From Modestobacter sp. (GTDB lineage: Bacteria; Actinomycetota; Actinomycetes; Mycobacteriales; Geodermatophilaceae): a stretch of DNA of 12,761 nt. The notes beneath the pieces are model-generated. The model had not been told where the DNA came from and did not search any database. It saw only the letters and a program-made list of their open reading frames with translations. Position numbers and translations under genes: made by a program. Where the stretch lies: NCBI GenBank assembly GCA_025965635.1, contig JAOPWO010000281.1:1-12761 (forward strand). The letters are read 5' to 3'. This document shows, piece after piece, positions 6,113 through 12,696 of the stretch. Positions within the stretch are counted from its first letter, which is position 1. Each line of letters starts with the position of its first letter.

Positions 6113-6600
6113 CGGTGGTCGGCCGCGAACCGGGGGAGGGCGTCTCCGGTGAGCCGGAAGACCGTCCACCCGTCCATCGGCACGGCGCCGGCGGCCCGGT
6201 AGAAGTCGATGGACGGGGTGTTCCAGTCCAGCACCGACCACTCCAGCCGGGAGTAGCCCCGCGTCACGCACTCCTCGGCCAGCGTGCGGAGCAGTTCACG
6301 GCCCAGCCCGCTGCCGCGATGGCCGGGGCGCACGTAGAGGTCCTCCAGGTGGATGCCGTGCGTACCGCGCCAGGTGGAGAAGTTCAGGAACCACAGCGCG
6401 AAGCCGGCGAGTCCGCCGTCCGTGGCCCCGTCGGCCACGGCCACGTGCCCGAACAGCGCCGGGGACCCACCGAACAGCGCCTCGCGCAGCTGGTCGTCGG
6501 TCATCAGTGCCTCGTGCTCGGCCTCCTCGTACCCGGCCAGCTCCCGCACCATCACCGACACCGCCGGGACGTCGTCGGGACGGACGGGTCGCACGGTCAC
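6109..6600 (-). CDS. GNAT N-acetyltransferase, SSAT (diamine/thialysine) type
   Basis: A 163-residue GNAT protein. The acetyl-CoA pyrophosphate loop is RGSGLG (95-100), within the strand-loop LEDLYVRPGHRGSGLGRELL. Upstream are a YEEAEHEA segment and FALWFLNFSTWRG, and downstream WSVLDWNTPSIDFYRAAGA. These match the spermidine/spermine or thialysine N-acetyltransferase branch, whose enzymes acetylate diamines, polyamines or thialysine. Length is typical. The GTG at 6600 forms a 4-base GTGA overlap with the pssA stop, and the gene's own stop overlaps the next start (ATGA), so it is translationally coupled on both sides inside a phospholipid operon. The same frame is open up to 7284, but that part is a shadow of pssA. 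The substrate is unproven. Confidence 0.88.
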   Translation of the reverse strand: MTVRPVRPDDVPAVSVMVRELAGYEEAEHEALMTDDQLREALFGGSPALFGHVAVADGATDGGLAGFALWFLNFSTWRGTHGIHLEDLYVRPGHRGSGLGRELLRTLAEECVTRGYSRLEWSVLDWNTPSIDFYRAAGAVPMDGWTVFRLTGDALPRFAADHR

Positions 6601-7397
6601 GACAGCGCCTCCCGGATCCGGGACGGCACCAGGCGCGCCAGCGGTGCCGCCATCGGCACCAGCACCGGGGACAACAGGTAGCCGTAGGCCAGCAGGCACC
6701 CGGTGAGCACCGGTACGGTGGCCAGCCCGACGGCCACGAGCACCGCGGCGGCGATGAGGCCGTACGGCTTGCCGCTCTTCGGGCTGACCAGCGACCGGAA
6801 CGACCGGTAGCGGATGGTGCTCACCATCAGCAACCCGGGGACGGCCACGACCAGCAGCACCCACAGCCGGTCGCGCCCCTCCATCTGGTCGGCGAACGCG
6901 AAGACGCTGGCCAGCACGACCCCGGCAGCCCCGGGGCTGGGCAGCCCGGTGAAGTACCGCTTGTCCGCCGTCGGGTCGATCGTCGTATTGAAGCGGGCGA
7001 GCCGGATGGCCGCGCACGCCACCCACAAGAAGCAGACGATCCAGCCGAGCGCGTCCAGCTCGTCCCGGCCGTCGGAGAAGAGGGCGAACGCCAGCAGCGC
7101 CGGGGCCAGCCCGAAGGACACCAGGTCGGCCAGGGAGTCGAACTGCAGCCCGAAGGGGGACACCGCGCCCACCAGCCGGGCCACCGCGCCGTCGGCGATG
7201 TCGAAGAGCACCGACAGGCCCACCAGCACGCAGGCCAGCCCGTACGAGCCGCGGAAGGCGACCAGGATCGCGCCGAATCCGCACATCATGTTGGCCAGCG
7301 TGAACAGGCTCGGCAGTGACGAGCGCGCCCGTCGCCGGCTCACGCGCACCGACCCACGGACGAACTCCACGGTGGTCGTGCGTCGTGTCGGTGGCAT
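6597..7397 (-). CDS. pssA: CDP-diacylglycerol--serine O-phosphatidyltransferase
   Basis: A 266-residue membrane enzyme of the CDP-alcohol phosphatidyltransferase family. The full active-site pattern is present: Asp66, Asp69-Gly70, Ala73-Arg74, Gly83, Asp87 and Asp91. It transfers the phosphatidyl group from CDP-diacylglycerol to serine, giving phosphatidylserine and CMP at the membrane. About six to eight hydrophobic segments follow a basic N terminus of 25 residues. TLANMMCGFGAI and IRLARFN are typical of the bacterial PssA subfamily. The gene begins 16 bases after the psd stop. Its Shine-Dalgarno sequence GAGGAGG (7409-7415) overlaps that stop, at a somewhat long spacing of 11. The product is the substrate of Psd, encoded just upstream, so the pair makes phosphatidylethanolamine. 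The gene's stop overlaps the acetyltransferase start. Confidence 0.95.
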   Translation of the reverse strand: MPPTRRTTTVEFVRGSVRVSRRRARSSLPSLFTLANMMCGFGAILVAFRGSYGLACVLVGLSVLFDIADGAVARLVGAVSPFGLQFDSLADLVSFGLAPALLAFALFSDGRDELDALGWIVCFLWVACAAIRLARFNTTIDPTADKRYFTGLPSPGAAGVVLASVFAFADQMEGRDRLWVLLVVAVPGLLMVSTIRYRSFRSLVSPKSGKPYGLIAAAVLVAVGLATVPVLTGCLLAYGYLLSPVLVPMAAPLARLVPSRIREALS

Positions 7398-7413
7398 CAG
7401 AGGACGGACCTCC

Positions 7414-8079
7414 TCAGCTGGGACCGGACCAGCGTGCGATCACGGTCTCGCCGCCCCGCACCCGCTGACCCACGGTGACCGGAACCGTACAACCGCGCGG
7501 GACGAAGACGTCCATCCGTGAGCCGAACTTCATCAGGCCCATCCGCTGCCCGGTGGCCAGCTGGTCACCGGGCACCACCCGGGTCACGATCCGCCGGGCC
7601 AGCACCCCGACCACCTGCCGGAACACCACAGTCCGGTCTCCGTCCCGGAGCCAGATCTCGCTCCGCTCGTTGCGGTGGGCGCTCTCCTTGCGGTACGCGG
7701 CGAGGAAGCTGCCCGGGCGGTAGCTCGTGGACGTCACGTGCCCGCGGTACGGCGAGCGGTTGACGTGCACGTCGACCACCGACAGGAAGATGCTCACCTG
7801 CTGCCAGTCGCCCTCGGGGGCCACCCCGGGCTGCGGCTCACCGGCGACCATCACCACGCCGTCGGCCGGGGCGAGGACGTCCTCGGCGGCCGGCGGTTCG
7901 CGGTCGCACCGTCGGTCGGGGTCGCGGAAGAACACGGCCATGTAGGCCGCCAGGGCCAGCCAGGGCCAGGTGATCGCGCGGACCCAGCGCCGCCCGGTGG
8001 CCCGGCCGAGACCGGCGAACGTAGCGGCGGAGGCCAGCGGGACGGCGAGGAAGGGCCACCCGGCCCGGTCGATGTGCAT
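7414..8079 (-). CDS. psd: Phosphatidylserine decarboxylase proenzyme, short type
   Basis: A 221-residue decarboxylase of the short, PSD-A-like class. The self-cleavage site is Gly186-Ser187 in KFGSRMDVF, where Ser187 should become the pyruvoyl group of the small alpha chain. FFRDP (50-54), APADGVV (70-76) and the DVHVNRSPYRGHV segment (103-115) are the other family hallmarks. A hydrophobic hairpin at about 8-50 should anchor it to the membrane. It converts phosphatidylserine to phosphatidylethanolamine. It is the first gene of a minus-strand operon with pssA, an acetyltransferase and a HAD phosphatase. There is no Shine-Dalgarno sequence before the ATG at 8079. A TAGCCT box 9 bases upstream suggests a leaderless or near-leaderless message. 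Confidence 0.95.
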   Translation of the reverse strand: MHIDRAGWPFLAVPLASAATFAGLGRATGRRWVRAITWPWLALAAYMAVFFRDPDRRCDREPPAAEDVLAPADGVVMVAGEPQPGVAPEGDWQQVSIFLSVVDVHVNRSPYRGHVTSTSYRPGSFLAAYRKESAHRNERSEIWLRDGDRTVVFRQVVGVLARRIVTRVVPGDQLATGQRMGLMKFGSRMDVFVPRGCTVPVTVGQRVRGGETVIARWSGPS

Positions 8080-8088
8080 CGCGTTCCG

Positions 8089-8094
8089 AGGCTA
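8089..8094 (-). promoter_or_regulatory. -10 box TAGCCT for psd operon
   Basis: TAGCCT lies 9 bases before the psd ATG in the 49-base gap after the PP2C-type gene. No -35 match is evident. It suggests the phospholipid operon has its own promoter and a leaderless start. Confidence 0.45.
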
Positions 8095-8128
8095 CCGGTC
8101 CGTGGTCGGCGAGCTCGCGGCGTCCGGC

Positions 8129-9355
8129 TCAGGCGGGCGCCGAGGCGAGGTGCGGGTCGGCGCCCTGTTCGGTGGTGCGCCCGCGCGGCGGGCCGCCGTA
8201 CCAGTCGAGGCAGATCATGGTGGCGTCGTCGCGGAGGTCGCCCCCCGTCTCCTGCAGGACGGCGGCTCCGAGGGCGAGCACCACCTCCCGCGGGTGCAGG
8301 TCGGCGGTGTCGGCCAGGGCCCGGGCGACATCGAGGTTGACCGCATTGCGCTCCTGCATGCCGTCGGTGAGGAAGATGATGCGGTCACCGGGCTCCAGCG
8401 GGAAGCGCTGGACCCGGAAGGACTTGCCGGGCAGGACCCCGAAGGGCGGGTCGACGCGCAGCTGCACCTCCTCGACCTGGCCGTCGCGCAGCCGCAGCGG
8501 GAGGACGTGTCCGGCATTGACGATCGATGCCGCGCCGGTGTGCAGGTCGACCCGGATCAGCTGCCCGGTGACGAACTGCCCGGCTGGGGCGTTCTCGGCG
8601 AGGGAGTCGTTGGCGTATGCGGCCTGTTCGGCGAGGTCCATGCCGCCGCGGCGCCCGTTGCGCAGGCTGCCCACCAGCAGGGTGGCCAGAAGGGACGCGC
8701 CGACCTGGTGGCCGACGGCATCGGTGATCGACAGATGCAGCGAGTCGCGGTCCAGGTTGTAGTCGAACGTGTCCCCGCCCACCGAGCTGGCCGGCTCCAG
8801 CCAGCCGGCCAGGGTGAACTGCCCTGCCTCGCAGGTGTAGGACGCCGGGAGCAGCCGGCGCTGGATCTCCGCGGCCAGCGCGAAGGGCGTGGAGCGCTGC
8901 CCCCACTCGAAGACGTCGGTGTGCCGGCGCGCGGCGATGACCACGTAGGCCAGGGCGTGGGCCCCGGTGCGGATGTCGGCGACCTGCTGATCGGAGGGGG
9001 GCCGCGGCAGGACGAGCTCGATCACCCCGATCGCGTCACCGCGGTCGGTGACCGGCACGACCATCCGGGCACCGTCGCCGTCCGCCTGGACGTCGGCCTG
9101 CTGCGTCCGCAGTACCTGCTCGTAGACGGTGCCGGCCAGCGGCAACGTCTCGGCCTGCTCCACCCCGTGCCCGCGCGCGCCCTCGACCAGGTCGGCAGCG
9201 GTGAGCCGGACGACCGCCCGGCCGGTGAAGTCGGTGATCAGCAGGGCCACGGTGCTTGCCTGGACCATCTCGCCGAGGGCGGCGGCGACTGCCTCCACCG
9301 CATCGATGGGTGCTGCGCTCTCGACCTTCTCCAACAGCTGGCCGACGTCGATCAC
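8129..9355 (-). CDS. GAF-SpoIIE (PPM/PP2C) serine phosphatase, RsbU-like
   Basis: A 408-residue protein with a GAF-type sensor domain (about 15-145), a short linker helix with EIQRRLLP, and a SpoIIE/PP2C catalytic domain (about 185-385). Metal-site motifs are visible: SSVGGDTFDY, ITDAVGH, NAGHVLPL, FLTDGMQERN and DDATMICL, each with the expected Asp. Such phosphatases usually dephosphorylate anti-anti-sigma proteins in a partner-switching stress pathway; no anti-sigma or antagonist gene is nearby. The start is uncertain. The GTG at 9355 has GGAGGG 4 bases upstream and is chosen. The ATG at 9376, seven codons longer, has no Shine-Dalgarno sequence but lies 6 bases after TAGGGT, a leaderless pattern. 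The psd operon begins 49 bases downstream on the same strand. Confidence 0.92.
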   Translation of the reverse strand: MIDVGQLLEKVESAAPIDAVEAVAAALGEMVQASTVALLITDFTGRAVVRLTAADLVEGARGHGVEQAETLPLAGTVYEQVLRTQQADVQADGDGARMVVPVTDRGDAIGVIELVLPRPPSDQQVADIRTGAHALAYVVIAARRHTDVFEWGQRSTPFALAAEIQRRLLPASYTCEAGQFTLAGWLEPASSVGGDTFDYNLDRDSLHLSITDAVGHQVGASLLATLLVGSLRNGRRGGMDLAEQAAYANDSLAENAPAGQFVTGQLIRVDLHTGAASIVNAGHVLPLRLRDGQVEEVQLRVDPPFGVLPGKSFRVQRFPLEPGDRIIFLTDGMQERNAVNLDVARALADTADLHPREVVLALGAAVLQETGGDLRDDATMICLDWYGGPPRGRTTEQGADPHLASAPA

Positions 9356-9382
9356 TGAACCCTCCGAGCCGCGCATTGGCTG

Positions 9383-9388
9383 ACCCTA
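9383..9388 (-). promoter_or_regulatory. -10 box TAGGGT for the phosphatase gene
   Basis: TAGGGT lies 6 bases before the ATG at 9376. Transcription would start at or next to that ATG, leaving only about 20 bases before the GTG at 9355. No -35 is recognisable. Confidence 0.5.
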
Positions 9389-9434
9389 GGCGTGGGCGCG
9401 ACGTCGCCGCGGTGGGGGCTCAGGCCAGGACGGC

Positions 9435-9487
9435 ACTGCCGGGCCGCCCACGAGGACGACCCGGCAGTCAGGCCCCGGGACGGGGCC
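9435..9487 (-). terminator. Two hairpins in a row after sodN
   Basis: GGCCCCG/CGGGGCC (9471-9487, 3-base loop) begins 5 bases past the sodN stop. ACTGCCGGG/CCCGGCAGT (9435-9443 with 9460-9468, 16-base loop) follows directly. Neither has a T-run. The tandem arrangement should stop sodN transcripts before the phosphatase promoter. Confidence 0.65.
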
Positions 9488-9492
9488 CCTCC

Positions 9493-9897
9493 TCAGGCGG
9501 CTGCCTTGGTCTCCCAGAAGATCTTGTCGATCTCGGCGATGTAGTCGAGCAGCTTCTGGCCCTCGGCCGGGTCCATGCTGCCCTTGCCGCCGGCCGCGCC
9601 GGCCTGCTTGGTCGCCTTGTTGAACAACTCGTGGAGGTGCGGGTACTTCTCGAAGTGCGGGTGCTTGAAGTAGTCGGTCGACTGCACCCACAGGTGGTGC
9701 TTCACCAGGTCCGAGCGCTGCTCCTTGATCAGGATGGCGCGGGTCCGGAAGGCCGGGTCCTCGTTGGCCTGGTACTTCTCCTGGATGGCCTTGACGCTTT
9801 CAGCCTCGATGCGGGCCTGGGCAGGGTCGTACACGCCGCAGGGGAGGTCGCAGTGTGCGGTGGCCTCCACGGCGGAGAACATGCGGAACAGGCGCAC
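9493..9897 (-). CDS. sodN: Nickel-type superoxide dismutase (proenzyme)
   Basis: A 134-residue Ni-SOD precursor. A 14-residue leader ending ...EATA precedes the nickel hook HCDLPCGVYDP. After cleavage His becomes residue 1, with Cys2 and Cys6 as nickel ligands and a mature chain of 120 residues. The rest (EAESVKAIQEKYQ, KHHLWVQSTDYFKHPHFEKYP, LLDYIAEIDKIFWETK) matches the helical Streptomyces enzyme, whose leader is also 14 residues. It converts superoxide to oxygen and hydrogen peroxide in the cytoplasm. The GTG at 9897 is chosen because GGAGG lies 7-8 bases upstream and it gives the correct leader length; the ATG at 9882 would leave too short a leader. TAGGGT at 9938-9943 may be its -10 box. 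The maturation protease gene is divergent, 52 bases away. Confidence 0.96.
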   Translation of the reverse strand: MRLFRMFSAVEATAHCDLPCGVYDPAQARIEAESVKAIQEKYQANEDPAFRTRAILIKEQRSDLVKHHLWVQSTDYFKHPHFEKYPHLHELFNKATKQAGAAGGKGSMDPAEGQKLLDYIAEIDKIFWETKAAA

Positions 9898-9937
9898 GGA
9901 ACTACCTCCGGAACTCGTGGGGAAACGATCGTCTGCG

Positions 9938-9943
9938 ACCCTA
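9938..9943 (-). promoter_or_regulatory. -10 box TAGGGT for sodN
   Basis: TAGGGT on the minus strand would start transcription about 34 bases before the sodN GTG, leaving room for the Shine-Dalgarno sequence. I see no good -35 and no recognisable Nur-type operator. Confidence 0.4.
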
Positions 9944-9949
9944 CTCGCG

Positions 9950-10324
9950 GTGATCAGGGAGAACACGTCGGCCGGTCCGGCTCCGGGCAGGCCTCCGGAG
10001 CTACCCACCCGCTGGGTCCTGGCCCGGGTGACCGGACCCTCGATGTCACCCACGGTGCGGCACGGTGACCGGCTGCTGGTCCGCCGCGTCGGTCCACGCG
10101 ACCCGGTCGCCCCCGGGAGCGTGGTGCTCGCCCGCTTCCCGGCGCGCCCCGGCCTCCTGGTGGTCAAGCGGGTGGTCCGGGAGGCGGCCGGCGGCCACTG
10201 GGTGCAGGGGGACAACCTCCTGGTCACCGACGACAGCCGAGCGTTCGGCGCCGCCGTCGTCGTCGGCCGGGTGGTCGGCCGCCTGTGGCCGCGGCCCGGC
10301 CGGCTACCGGCCGCCGCGGACTGA
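9950..10324 (+). CDS. sodX: Ni-SOD maturation protease SodX (S26 signal-peptidase family)
   Basis: About 124 residues with the S26 core. Catalytic Ser31 lies in VTGPSMSPT followed by HGDRLLV, the general base is Lys73 in LLVVKRVV, and the WVQGDN and DSRAFG boxes come after. No N-terminal membrane anchor is visible, as expected for the small cytoplasmic protease that removes the SodN leader before nickel insertion. The gene is divergent from sodN, whose leader and HCDLPC site are intact. The GTG at 9950 is a choice, not a certainty. It has no clear Shine-Dalgarno sequence, and a GTG at 10028 or ATG at 10043 would cut into the region just before the active Ser. The open frame extends back to 9725 but would run through sodN. 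Malic enzyme follows after 46 bases. Confidence 0.85.
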   Translation: MIRENTSAGPAPGRPPELPTRWVLARVTGPSMSPTVRHGDRLLVRRVGPRDPVAPGSVVLARFPARPGLLVVKRVVREAAGGHWVQGDNLLVTDDSRAFGAAVVVGRVVGRLWPRPGRLPAAAD

Positions 10325-10357
10325 CGTGGAACGGGGGACCGGCGGCCTACGCTGCTC

Positions 10358-10363
10358 TACCCT
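10358..10363 (+). promoter_or_regulatory. -10 box TACCCT for the malic enzyme gene
   Basis: TACCCT ends 7 bases before the ATG at 10371, which has no Shine-Dalgarno sequence. This fits a leaderless transcript separate from sodX. Confidence 0.55.
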
Positions 10364-10370
10364 CCGCGCC

Positions 10371-11558
10371 ATGGCCAACGGGCATGCAGACCCTCCCGAC
10401 CGATTCGCCGACGACCCCGCTTTCGCGGTGCACGAGGGCGGCAAGCTCACCGTGCGCGGTACCCGGCCGATCACCTCGATCGCGGACCTCGCGCTCACCT
10501 ACACCCCCGGCGTGGCCCGGGTGTCCAGCGCCATCGCCGCCGAGCCCGGGCTCGCCCGCCGGTTCACCTGGGCGCCGCGGGTGGTCGCCGTCGTCTCCGA
10601 CGGGACGGCGGTGCTCGGCCTCGGCGACATCGGGCCGTCCGCCTCGTTGCCGGTGATGGAGGGCAAGGCCTGTCTGTTCAGCGAGTTCGCCGGGTTGGAT
10701 GCCGTGCCGATCGTGCTGGACACCAAGGACGCCGACCAGATCGTCGAGATCGTCGCCGCGCTGGCGCCGTCGTTCGGCGGCATCAACCTCGAGGACATCA
10801 GCGCGCCCCGCTGCTTCGACATCGAGACCCGGCTGCGCGAGCGGCTGGACATCCCGGTGATGCACGACGACCAGCACGGGACGGCGATCGTGGTGCTGGC
10901 CGCGCTGCGCAACGCCGCGCGGGTCACCGGCCGGACGCTGGGCGACCTGCGGGTGGTCATCGCCGGCGCCGGTGCGGCCGGCGTGGCTGCGGCCAAGATC
11001 CTGCTCGGCGCGGGAGTCGGTGACCTCGCCGTCGCCGACTCCCGGGGGGTGCTGCACGCCGGGCGAGCCGATCTCCCCGAGGTGAAGAAGTGGATCGCGG
11101 AGAACACCAACCGGGCCGGCCTGGCCGGCTCGATGGTCGGGGCGCTGGCGGGGGCCGACGTCTACATCGGCCTGTCCGGGGGCTCGGTGCCGGAGGCGGC
11201 GATCGCCTCCATGGCCGAGGGCTGCATCGTCTTCTCGCTGGCCAACCCGATACCGGAAGTCGACCCGGAGATGGCGGCGCGGTACGCCGCCGTCGTCGCC
11301 ACCGGACGCAGCGACCTGCCCAACCAGATCAACAACGTGCTGGCGTTCCCCGGCGTCTTCCGTGGGGCCATCGACGCCGGCGCACGCAGCATCACCGAGG
11401 AGATGAAGCTGGCCGCGGCGGCGGCGATCGCCGACGTGGTGGGCGACGAGGTGCGCACCGACTACATCGTGCCCAGCCCGCTGGACCGCCGGGTGGCCAC
11501 CGCGGTCGCCGAGGCCGTGGCGGCCTGCGCCCGCCGGGAGGGCGTGACCCGCGACTGA
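10371..11558 (+). CDS. NAD(P)-dependent malic enzyme, short bacterial type
   Basis: A 395-residue malic enzyme of the roughly 400-residue bacterial class, without a phosphotransacetylase domain. It decarboxylates malate to pyruvate and CO2 while reducing NAD+ or NADP+. Visible elements are YTPGVA with catalytic Tyr44, SDGTAVLGLGDIGP, MEGKA with Lys99, the metal-binding stretch NLEDISAPRCFDIE and DDQHGTA, a Rossmann GAGAAG in VVIAGAGAAGVAAAKIL, and PNQINNVLAFPG. An acidic residue after the second beta strand (VADSRG) hints at NAD, but cofactor choice is uncertain. The ATG at 10371 is taken as start because the family begins about here and TACCCT lies 7 bases upstream; the frame is open further back through sodX. 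It converges with the DUF457 gene with only 10 bases between. Confidence 0.95.
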   Translation: MANGHADPPDRFADDPAFAVHEGGKLTVRGTRPITSIADLALTYTPGVARVSSAIAAEPGLARRFTWAPRVVAVVSDGTAVLGLGDIGPSASLPVMEGKACLFSEFAGLDAVPIVLDTKDADQIVEIVAALAPSFGGINLEDISAPRCFDIETRLRERLDIPVMHDDQHGTAIVVLAALRNAARVTGRTLGDLRVVIAGAGAAGVAAAKILLGAGVGDLAVADSRGVLHAGRADLPEVKKWIAENTNRAGLAGSMVGALAGADVYIGLSGGSVPEAAIASMAEGCIVFSLANPIPEVDPEMAARYAAVVATGRSDLPNQINNVLAFPGVFRGAIDAGARSITEEMKLAAAAAIADVVGDEVRTDYIVPSPLDRRVATAVAEAVAACARREGVTRD

Positions 11559-11568
11559 GCCAGGCCGC

Positions 11569-12282
11569 TCAGCCGCGGGCGGCGAACAGATCCACGATCG
11601 GGTCCAGGGCGCCACGGGCGCCGGTGTTGAGGAACAGGAAGGCAACCGTCAGCACGCTGAAGAGCGGGACGAGGACCGCCTTCTCCACGAACGCGCCGGT
11701 TCGCAGGTGGATGGGGGAGAGCCGGCTGCGCCTCACCAGCCAGAACAGCGGGACCGGGATGCCCTCCTTGGTGAGGAAGTCGCCACCGATGTGCGTCAGC
11801 ACGCCGACGGCGACCGCTCCGGGCAACCAGCCGGGGCTGGGGCTGTGGTCGAGCAGCAGCCAGGCGCTGCCCCAGGCGAGGGCCAGGTTGCCGATGACGG
11901 TGTTCTCCGCGCGGCCCGGGATGACGAAGTGCAGCGCGCGCAGGGCCAGTCCGATGGCCAGGGCCAGCACCAGCAGGCTGGACCAGTAGGCGCCGGACGC
12001 CGCCCAGGCCAGGAGGCCGAGGACGAGCGGCCCGAGCACCGCGTCGTGGGTCCCCCAGCGGTGCCCCCGGGCGACGGCGTTGACGAGCCCCGAGGGTGCG
12101 TCGGTGAGCGGTCCCCACATCCGGGAGATGGTCGAGCCCCGCTGATCCAGGTCGGGCAGCATGGCGAACCCGCCGACGGCGGCGACCCACGCGGCCTGGG
12201 CGACGGCGCCGTGCACCGGAGCCCACGGCAGGGTCGCGGCTCCGGCAGCCAGACCGGACAGGGCATGCGAGTGACCGAGCAT
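11569..12282 (-). CDS. YdjM/DUF457-family membrane-bound metal-dependent hydrolase
   Basis: A 237-residue polytopic membrane protein. It starts MLGHSHALSG (His4, His6) and has LPDLD (42-46), GHRWGTHD (73-80) and LTHIGGDFLTKEGI further on. This set of His and Asp residues is the putative metal site of the LexA-regulated YdjM family (PF04307). Several hydrophobic segments lie between 85 and 180 and near the C terminus. The biochemical activity of the family is not established. I see no actinomycete LexA box upstream, so SOS control is not supported here. The ATG at 12282 is chosen for the family-typical start. The frame is open to 12381, but the extra 33 residues are basic, proline-rich and unlike the family. 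No Shine-Dalgarno sequence is evident. It converges on malic enzyme with no terminator in the 10-base gap. Confidence 0.85.
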   Translation of the reverse strand: MLGHSHALSGLAAGAATLPWAPVHGAVAQAAWVAAVGGFAMLPDLDQRGSTISRMWGPLTDAPSGLVNAVARGHRWGTHDAVLGPLVLGLLAWAASGAYWSSLLVLALAIGLALRALHFVIPGRAENTVIGNLALAWGSAWLLLDHSPSPGWLPGAVAVGVLTHIGGDFLTKEGIPVPLFWLVRRSRLSPIHLRTGAFVEKAVLVPLFSVLTVAFLFLNTGARGALDPIVDLFAARG

Positions 12283-12410
12283 CACCGAAGGGTGACCGCG
12301 CGCGCCTGACCAGCGGGGGAGGCGCGCCCAGCGTCCGGGGAACGGAGACGTGAACGGGGCCGCGGGGCGCCCAGCGGACATGCCCGAAGCGGCTCAGCCC
12401 CGGCCGGGAC

Positions 12411-12442
12411 GCACCCTGGCCGCGGTGCACCCTGGCCGCGGT
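12411..12442. repeat. Two tandem copies of a 16-base unit
   Basis: GCACCCTGGCCGCGGT occurs twice in perfect tandem (12411-12426 and 12427-12442). The second copy runs into the left arm of the hairpin at 12437-12465. Confidence 0.9.
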
Positions 12443-12465
12443 GCGATCCGGAGGATCGCACCGCG
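12437..12465 (-). terminator. Terminator of the DUF6104-like gene
   Basis: A perfect 13-bp stem (12437-12449 with 12453-12465) closes on a 3-base loop one base after the stop of the small gene on the minus strand. It is very stable and well placed, but no T-run follows. Confidence 0.8.
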
Positions 12466-12466
12466 C

Positions 12467-12643
12467 TCAGTCGTCGCCTGTACCGCCGCGGGCCAGCCAG
12501 GTGGCCAACCGCTCGATCGGCACCTCGAAGTCGGGGTGCTCGTCGACGAAGGCCTGGAGCTGGTCGGCCAGCCAGGCGAGGGAGACCTCTTCCTCGCCCC
12601 GGCGGCCGGCCAGCTCCTCGATCCCGCGGTCGGTGAAGTACAT
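12467..12643 (-). CDS. Small acidic protein, DUF6104-like
   Basis: A 58-residue acidic protein beginning MYFTDRGIEEL and ending in VPIERLATWLARGG plus an acidic tail. It looks like two or three helices with the pattern RRGEEEV, LADQLQAFVD, HPDFEVP. This matches, from memory, a short actinomycete family annotated as DUF6104; no function is known. It has no signal peptide, membrane segment or cysteines. There is no Shine-Dalgarno sequence upstream. AAGAAT lies 6 bases before the ATG, a weak -10 match for a leaderless message. The stop is one base from a 13-bp terminator hairpin, so it forms a single-gene unit. A plus-strand open frame across the same bases is its shadow. Confidence 0.85.
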   Translation of the reverse strand: MYFTDRGIEELAGRRGEEEVSLAWLADQLQAFVDEHPDFEVPIERLATWLARGGTGDD

Positions 12644-12696
12644 ACGGTGATTCTTGCAGCCCGACTGCGGCGCGAGGCCATTCGGTTCGCACCGGG

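Noticed and set aside
6507..7319. Plus-strand open frame opposite pssA
   Set aside because: It is dominated by Gln, His, Arg and Gly and is antisense to a membrane enzyme with a complete active-site motif.
7970..9358. 462-codon plus-strand open frame opposite the PP2C-type phosphatase
   Set aside because: It is antisense to a gene with full catalytic motifs and shows no motif of its own.
10065..10370. N-terminal extension of malic enzyme
   Set aside because: The extra 102 codons overlap sodX in another frame and are unlike malic enzymes; a -10 box marks the start at 10371.
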